From contig CM056577.1 in the NCBI GenBank assembly GCA_029721435.1, forward strand, positions 114,946,219 through 115,010,218: 64,000 bases of DNA, read 5' to 3'. Source of the stretch: Gymnothorax reevesii (Eukaryota > Chordata > Actinopteri > Anguilliformes > Muraenidae). The translations under genes were made by a program, and so were the position numbers. Below are positions 57,262 through 64,000 of the stretch, one piece after another. The notes under the pieces are model-generated. The model had not been told where the DNA came from, made no database searches, and saw only the letters and a list, made by a program, of their open reading frames with translations. The first letter of the stretch is position 1; every line of letters starts with the position of its first letter.

Positions 57262-57905
57262 GCACATAATGTCCCACCAACGGTTAGAGGCATGATAAGG
57301 GTGGCCAAGAAAAACCCTAAGACGAGGTTTGCCCAAGAGAAGCCCTTATTAAAGGCAACCCATAAACTGCAAATTGGACAAGTGTATTTGGAACAATAAT
57401 TGGAACTGCGAACTGTGGTCCGATGAGGGTAAATATGGACCTATTTGAGCATGTAAACCTCCAGCAAAAGAAGAGGACTCACGCTATTAAAGGCACCTGG
57501 TATTCACAGTAAAATATGGTAGTGGATCACTCCTGCTTTGGGGCAGTTCGGCTGATAGTTGTCCGGGGAATCTTTCTTAAAGATCAGTGTTTTAACAAGC
57601 TCCACTTTTCTCCAGGATATTTTGGCCGCACACTTGATTTCCTCTGCCAGGAGTTTAAGAGTTTCAGCAAATCAATGACTCCAAACATCCATTTGGACTC
57701 AAGAAAGAAATGGCTAAGGGAACACAAAGACAACGTTTTACAACATTTGACTGTCCCAGTCCGCAGATTTGAACCCTATTAAAAAGCAGAGGAGTGATAT
57801 TGAAAGCGGTAGTCTACACGTGAATACCAAAGAACCTCAAGAGTTTTTAAATGTTCTGCACGAACATGTGGTCCAACGGTGGTTACCAAACATTATTATT
57901 ATTAT
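57262..57905 (+). mobile_element. Tc1/mariner relic, family G
   Basis: Plus-strand phrases AACTGTGGTCCGATGAGGGTAAA (57411 on, first catalytic segment), AAATATGGTAGTGGATCACTCC (57512 on), TTTTGGCCGCACACTTGATTTCC (57619 on), AAGAAATGGCTAAGGGAACAC (57705 on) and CCCAGTCCGCAGATTTGAACCC (57754 on, a damaged SPDLNP) occur in the order of a fish Tc1 gene. Frames are broken. An ATT/ATC run (57896-57921) follows. Neither terminal repeat is clear. Confidence 0.75.
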
Positions 57906-57986
57906 TATCATCATCATCATCAAAGTAGGGAATGTGGCTTCTCCAAGTTTGAGCCCAAAACATGATTCATTGTATTTTATGTTTAT

Positions 57987-59957
57987 TTAAATTTGACCTT
58001 TGTAAGGTCATTTTTGCATTCCTAGGGTCTACTACTATAGGTATACATGCTTTAATGCTCAAAAAACACTTCATCTTATGCGGGCCATTTCTGTAGAAGC
58101 TCCATCTGAAACACTGTTTAGAGAGCCTGCCCCTCCTCCGGAAAAGTGTGCTGTGATTGGTCAGCTGGACCACTCACTTTTGATTGGTCAACTGCTTTGC
58201 GCATATGTTGGAAATGTCATGCCCCTTACCATAAATGGATTTCAGCTCTAGGTGTGGAGACTGTGGCCAGATTATATTCTTCAGCGAACACTAAAATGAG
58301 ACTGGCTACAGATTGTGTTTTTTCTTCACTCGCTTCTGCCAGTCTTTATTTATGAACAAATTATGGTTTAATTTATCTGTATTTCTCCAATCTCTTTCTC
58401 CCAAAATTAAAATTTGCTCACCTCTCAAACAATATGGGTGCAGAATTATGAAAAAAAAAAACAACAAAAACAGTCATGAGCTCTTCACACACAAATAAAA
58501 GAAAAATAAATTTATGGAAAATTCCATAGAAAAATGGCAAAGCTATTGGAGTTCATATACTTTTTACATTGAAATAAGAAACAAACATGAAAACAGACTG
58601 TCTCTGTAAACTCATGCTAACTTTAAAGCCTGAGACCATACCTGGCCAAAGTATATTTCACAGAAAGTAGAATTCTTAGAGAGTCTTAAAACGCATAGCT
58701 TTATAAATTTTAATTTAGTAATAATCCAGTGCGACATATTTTAAAACCAGTAAGTTTTAAAATTGAAAGCTTGAAAATTGTGACAGCATCAGGGGACAGA
58801 CATTGTAACCCAGTGAATCTAATCTTACTTATCCAATCAAACGCCAGTAGACTGTGCTGCGCTGCTTGTCACGTCAGTTATGCCCATTCCTTTCATGGTC
58901 GCCTTTTAGGTATCATTGAAATCTTGTGTTGCCTGCGATTTTGAGAACTGTTAAAAGCCGCTTTAGGAATTATAGAGCAACTGCAGTCCTCTGTAAAATC
59001 GCCAGGGCTAAAACTGCTATGTGCGAAGCCCATTCTCAATAGCTTGGACGTCATTTATCACCGACTCATTACTAGAACTATCCCTCACGTTTGTGTACAC
59101 TTCTTCCGCCACCTTTCAGACTCGCTATACAAACTCTACCTCCTGTGAACAAAGAGTGTGAGTATAACTGAAGTCACTTTTCTAGGCCTTATGTCTTCAG
59201 TGGCTGCCCAGTCAAGGCATATGTATGCAATGTTTTGCTGTTGTTTTATTGCCATTATATCTGCATCGGATTTTAGACACTTTAGGCTTTCAACTTTCTT
59301 CTGAATTATACTTCGGCGAGGTGAGGTTTCCTCCTTTACAGGATGTGCAGGAGCCTTTCAAAACACGCGAAGGGAACTTTGGCACAAGACATGACGGGCA
59401 TGAATTATCGGAACTACCGAAAATGTAACAACCTAACCCAGCGCAGCATTAGCATTGCCGCTTAATCACATTACAGACTCCAAAACAACCTGAAACTCCA
59501 GGTCCTAACAAAGTGGGCACAGCTACATCTTTCCGGTGTAACCCTTAAGAATATCCAACATTGATCTGTGTCCAGTTCACCAAGCAGTCATCAGTAAAAT
59601 GGTGGTAAAACAAAACTGCCGCTGCCTCTTCTTCCTTTGGAAGTTTGTACAAATTGGATTTTATATTGCACACTCCAAGTAGCCGTTTTTGTGGGCATAG
59701 GCCGCTTCATTTAAGGGTGTTCCAAACTAGCTGCCTAGACCGAAAAGTTCATTTGCGATGTAAGCAGTTGAATGTCAAAATGGCGGAATGTGATCAGGGC
59801 GTTTCAGGTAGCTCTGGAGCAGCGTGTTCTGTGGGAGAGAGAGCTTCCACAACAGGTGACGCTGGGTTATTTTCACATGCAGACCTTTTACATTCCCAAA
59901 AAAATATACTATACACACAAGGACATTAAAAAAAATGAAAAACCATAATAGGTGCAC
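57987..59957 (+). mobile_element. Relative of the THAP transposon, heavily decayed
   Basis: GACCTTTGTAAGGTCATTTTTGC and TACATGCTTTAATGCTCAAAAAACAC at the left, then GTGATTGGTCAGCTGGACC and TTGATTGGTCAACTGC, match a fish element recalled from memory. At the right, TTTTCACATGCAGACCTTTTACATTC and CATAATAGGTGCACTTAA resemble the end of the element at 54484-56811. A plus-strand frame at 59780 (MAECDQGVSGSSG...) is exon-like but has no known domain. The left end is incomplete. Confidence 0.5.
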
Positions 59958-60798
59958 TTAAATAAAGAAAGCGCTGCTCATTTTCATGAAGGATGCCGAT
60001 AATTCTCAAGTTGAGTGTGTGTCCACTTTGAGACAAGATCTTCCTAAACTGCAAGCAGTACACAGCAAACAGTGCACAGACATATAGGGCAAGAGTATTA
60101 AATGATTATAGCATCATTTTTACTGTTATTGCAAGAAATTGAGCAGTTACTTTTGCCATCACTGGAGTACAGGACCATAAACCAAAGATTACAAAATTTT
60201 ACCCAAGAGATATTCTCCTCCCGCCATCCTCCTTAGCCACACTCTCCCTTCAGCTTGTTATATTACTAACATTTTTACTTAATTGAAGTCACAAAACTTG
60301 TAAGAATTGGATAAATTGACTTTCAACAGTGGCCAATGTGCAGAGCAGTTGTCCAGCATCTGAAGCATTTGATCACCTACCTCTTCACAATATATACTGC
60401 GCCCCTTTTCCAGAACATGCGTTCCACCCTTTTGTTTAAATTTAAGATGCGGTACTGTATACAGTTTTGCATTTCTCTGCTTGGCCCCAGCTAAGAATGT
60501 GGTCTTTATATAAAAATAATGTACTCAGCTCTTGTTTAGCATAGTTTATGTGATTTGGTTCCTCTGATATTACTTGCCTCTTGAGATTTGAGCGTCAGCT
60601 AAATGTGCATATTGAAATTAAAACGTTGTATATGTGGCCTGAAATACACAGCAATTAGAAAGTTAAAAGCATTTCTGGGAGCAGCAGTATTTTAATGAAT
60701 AAAATTGAGTATGAGACAGTAATAATTCAAGTACCAGACCATTTCTTTCCCCAATCCCCGGAGAGATAAGATTGTTCCGCACAGTACACAACACCATA
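59958..60798. other. No gene recognised
   Basis: AT-rich sequence without a recognised element. Confidence 0.35.
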
Positions 60799-61262
60799 TA
60801 CAATGATGAGCCAAAACGTTAAAACCGCTTGCAGATGAAGTAAATAAAGTCGAATATCTTGTAACCGCAGTGCATGTCAAGGCCTTCAGACCGGCCCTAG
60901 ACATTAAAAAAACCGTTGGTTCCCGTAGTTAAAGAGCTGGATGAGGATGAAAGAGGACCTGCACGAGTTTGCCACGGGCCAAATAATTATGGCCAGACGA
61001 GCGGGACAGAGCATCTCCAAAGCGGCCAGACTTCTGGGTTGCTCCCAGTCAGCAGTGGTGAGTATCTATCCACAGTGATACAAGGAGGGACAAAGTACAA
61101 TCAAACTGGTGGAGGGAGCCTGCTACTTTGGGAAATGTTTTTCTGCGAAGCCCTGATTCTCAAAATTCAAGTGGATGTCAGTTTGACAGATCTGTTTTTG
61201 GCAGTGCTAGGGGCACTTACACAATATTAGGCAGGCGGTTTAAATTTTATGGCTGATCACTG
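60799..61262 (+). mobile_element. Internally deleted Tc1 derivative, family E
   Basis: GATGAGCCAAAACGTTAAAACC at the left and GGTTTAAATTTTATGGCTGATCAC at the right are the family E ends. On the plus strand about 60960-61080 encodes residues [20 protein letters not shown] and [11 protein letters not shown], an almost intact helix-turn-helix of the transposase. The catalytic region is missing: the frame passes into C-terminal remnants after about 61080. The result is a 460-bp element that keeps both ends and the DNA-binding part. Confidence 0.8.
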
Positions 61263-61529
61263 TGGAAATTTTGCAGTAACCCTTAAGTAGCACATTAGCC
61301 TACCATGCTAAATTAAACAAAAACAATCAATTACATTACTCAAGCTTCCCATGCGACCACATCCTGATCGCTTTCAGCACACCCCATTTCTCCAAATGGA
61401 TGCTTCACAAGCTGAAATACAGTACACTAGTCTTAGATCCCCAGCATCTCCTGTGGCAGATAATGAGAATGTTTTCTGTTTTAGGACCTAACCTTTCCAC
61501 TTCACCATTATACCCACACAGCGCTCTCC
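61263..61529. other. No gene recognised
   Basis: Short spacer between a Tc1 derivative and the candidate promoter; nothing recognised. Confidence 0.35.
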
Positions 61530-61960
61530 TATATAAACGTGACCCTAAAGACGCAACAAACAGCGATCGCAAATGTCGTCTGTGGGCGCTTTTGACGTCG
61601 GTCTCTAGGGATATCGGCGCATTGGAGGCGGAGCGACAGACCCCGACAAATCGACAGAGCCAGATTGTAAGACAGCTTGACGAGAGGTTGACAGTTGAGA
61701 AAGCGACAGTGGCGACTCCCCCTGCGGGATTCACGCAGTCAATGCGAGGACCTCGCCCGCAACCCTCTCCCGAAGCGAGAGGTCCACCCCGCCGTCTCTC
61801 GAGGGAAACAGCAGGAGTCTCGCTCCGCAGCAATCCCGCATTGCCTTGTCGTGAAAATTGCGATCCGCGCGGGCCAAGAACTGCAGGCTTTCCGACCACC
61901 TCTGACTCCCAGGTAAAGAGAGAAGACGGTCTGGCTAATCTGTTCCGCTGATCGTTCAGT
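61530..61960 (+). promoter_or_regulatory. Candidate promoter: TATA box, CpG-rich block, splice donor
   Basis: TATAAA at 61532-61537 (context CTCCTATATAAACG) is followed by a CpG-dense block (61555-61960) and then by CCCAGGTAAAGAG (61908-61920), a good donor with the cut before 61913. An RNA starting near 61562 could carry a first exon of about 350 nt ending there. A 183-codon frame (61400-61951) spans it, but its start precedes the TATA box and the protein matches nothing I know, so coding is not supported. The block could equally belong to an unrecognised repeat. Confidence 0.4.
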
Positions 61961-62987
61961 TAATTACCCGAGAGGACAGAAAACAGAGCTGGTTTTGATT
62001 TGAGTATCCCTTGCACCCTTGAGTATCCCAACTTTACCGTGACAGAGATATACCGCCAAGGGCACAGAGTGGAATGGTGGCTCGGTTCGATAGAGAGAAA
62101 CACCCCCGTAACAAGCCTCCGATGACAGAGCTATGGAGTGACCAGTGCCCGAGACAGAGACAGAGAGAGAGAGAGAGAGAAAGAGCGCTTCCACACAAAA
62201 CTTTTTATCGACTCGTCTGTGATTAATTCCACTCGGCTCAGAAATACGCTCTGCGGAGGAGCCGACACAGGGGACTAAATATTTTGACAGTCACGAGCTC
62301 AGAGGGCAGTTAATCAATGGCTCTGTGGATTTCTCACTCTCCCCACAGTTAATTGTGCTGAGAGCCTTCCAAATGTATTCACACCAGCGATAATGGAGAG
62401 TACACGGTATGATAAATAACTTGAGTACTGAGCAATAGTTTAATTTTCAAACACTAACGAGTCTCCTGGAAGAGCCAAAATAATGCATCTCTGAAACTAG
62501 AATTTCCTCAAGTAATGAGTGAGGATGACTCGTTTGAAAATAATAACAGGCAATAAATTAGGACATCATTTCTGGGGCACAAACTTCCCCTGTAAGATGA
62601 TTCTTCATTAAGGAATGTTATCAGTAGAAAATAAGAAGACCACACTTTTCAATTTCAAGCTCTACATGAGCTATGAATATGCCGATAACGAAAAACAAAA
62701 TGACTACCTGCCCGTTGGCGGCATGCAGCCAAAACCGCTCGCCACAGACGTCCATACTAATGCCCGCACCCTGGGTTTTCGGACAGAACATTTCCCAGAG
62801 CATTACAATCGTCCACCAACTCCTCCTACAGTGGATCAATGCACTGCCTTGAGACACACTTCTACCATAGCCATCATTAAATTTACAGTATAGTGCCACA
62901 GTAGCCCTTCTGTTAGTTTAGACTACACGAGATCGCTTTCATTGCCCTCATGCATCAAAGGGACTTGGGCGCCCAGTTCTCTAATCG
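61961..62987. other. No gene recognised; possible conserved non-coding DNA
   Basis: A GA run lies at 62158-62181. 62205-62420 is complex with several ATTA/TAAT sites, the look of a developmental regulatory element, not provable here. Confidence 0.35.
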
Positions 62988-63256
62988 CTATTTTGTGCAT
63001 CGTCCCTTCTCGGGCTACTCTTAGTTGGTACTCACCACAGTTGACTTGGAGCATCCCAGGAGCCTTGCTGCTTCAGAGATGTTCTGATCCATTCGCCAGG
63101 TCATATTGATTTGGCCTTTGTCAAAGTCACTCAGGTCCCATTTCTCCAACATCCAACACGTCAACCACAAGAGCAAACTGTTCACAGACCTTGACATGCG
63201 CTGTTGTTATGAGATAATCAATGTTATTTGCTCCCTCTGTTAGAGGTCATGATGTT
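62988..63256 (-). mobile_element. Tc1/mariner fragment, family E, N-terminal part
   Basis: On the minus strand 63030-63145 encodes [13 protein letters not shown], then [20 protein letters not shown], the helix-turn-helix of the family E transposase, still in one frame. The right side (63180-63256) carries a degenerate terminal region with CACGTCAACC, ATAATCAATGTTATTTGC and TTAGAGGTCATGATG. Only the N-terminal end is present; catalytic regions are lost. Confidence 0.78.
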
Positions 63257-64000
63257 TTTTACTCATCTGTGCTCAGTAAATATAGGAGATAAACATGCGC
63301 ATGCACTGTGTTGTATCTCAGACGAATAACAAACAAGTTACCGATAGCGCTATCACATTTGCACAGATGGGAACTTGCACGGTGACCCTGTAAGCACATT
63401 CCAATTATCAGCCAAACACGGCTTTGATACAGTATTTGCTTTCATTAAGATGATTCAAGATAAAACAAAACTGTGAATCTCATCACCTCCTTCACAACAA
63501 GAGCAAACGATTTCAAAATTACTATAATTTTCATTTAGGTTGAGACGTAAAAGTTTGCACTGCGGTGCCGATGGCTTGAAATATGGTTACGGAATTTTAG
63601 TGTGTTTCCTAATTTTGAAATCTGCAGCGTTCTACAGTATGTAGCACCGCCACTGATTTTCCCAGCCTGCTTGTAAGGGAACTGACATTGAGCAAGAAAA
63701 TTATGTTCTCAAAGACGTTCATGGTCATGTGCCACTTAGCCCATCTACACGTTCCATGCCGTTTCCAGAATATCACTGAATGTATCAATCAAATGGCTAG
63801 CAACTAATAACATATCTCTGTGATTGAATGTATGCCCAGAGCAAATAAATAAATAAATAAATATCTGGTTCATAAATAAGACCTGCACATCACACATTAA
63901 TTTTTCACTGTCTTTGAGCTGCAACCTGGGAATTTCACAGATGGAATAGGTCAGGCATGTCCAATCTTATTTGAAAAGGGGGAGAGTTAATTTATCGACA
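63257..64000. other. No gene recognised
   Basis: Spacer with an AAAT run at 63842-63863. No recognised element to the window edge. Confidence 0.4.

Noticed and set aside
61400..61951. Longest plus-strand frame (183 codons) as a host gene
   Set aside because: It begins before the TATA box, its first third is AT-rich and protein-like features are absent; the opposite strand has an equally long frame (61405-61899). Length is explained by the G+C-rich block.

Overview
This window looks like non-coding DNA from a bony fish, most probably a teleost. The evidence is the repeat content: at least eight Tc1/mariner families of the kind that fill ray-finned fish genomes, several hAT, piggyBac-like and PIF/Harbinger-like miniature elements (MITEs), tRNA-derived SINE pieces, long CA/GA microsatellites, and fish-type repeats recognised from memory. 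I cannot resolve the species. I found no host protein-coding exon, no rRNA or intact tRNA gene, no CRISPR array and no viral or bacterial gene. All open reading frames I could interpret are decayed transposase pieces or low-complexity readthrough.

Layout. 1-5.8 kb: two halves of different copies of one Tc1 family, a second Tc1 family (4.3-5.8 kb) and small MITEs. 5.8-11.8 kb: mostly unannotated, balanced-composition DNA that may hold conserved regulatory sequence. 11.8-19.2 kb: a palindrome with a tandem duplication, Tc1-type MITEs, a piggyBac-like MITE with intact TTAA flanks and a SINE. 19.4-26.6 kb: a hairpin-ended element (E1), a Tc1 element split by a hAT element with a perfect 8-bp duplication and a relic BED-finger exon, a second hairpin-ended element (E2) and a foldback hAT element. 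28.5-36 kb: three more Tc1 elements, one with a nested MITE, a solo Tc1 end and hairpin element E3. 38.2-42.6 kb: a CpG-rich patch, then a Tc1 copy split by an 866-bp TA-flanked element. 44.8-54.1 kb: Tc1 relics, a diverged minisatellite, and a MITE whose paralogue at 42.3 kb is the exact empty site for the hAT MITE nested in it. 54.5-60 kb: a THAP-encoding DNA transposon carrying hairpin element E5 and a PIF MITE, a Tc1 relic and a relative of the THAP element. 60.8-64 kb: Tc1 derivatives and a TATA-plus-CpG-rich candidate promoter.

The most interesting signal is a set of five elements (E1-E5, at 19.5, 23.1, 35.7, 52.3 and 54.7 kb). Each ends in a GC-rich hairpin preceded by a GGAC-rich or GCGG-rich tract and a CATA-like motif. 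The hairpin sequence differs in every copy, yet each copy carries near its 5' end a motif that matches its own hairpin and not the others'. This looks like a superfamily whose ends are recognised by structure and which keeps its two ends matched. I cannot assign it to a known transposon class.

The nested insertions give a relative chronology: the Tc1 elements and the large MITE came first, and the hAT, TA-flanked and hairpin elements came later.
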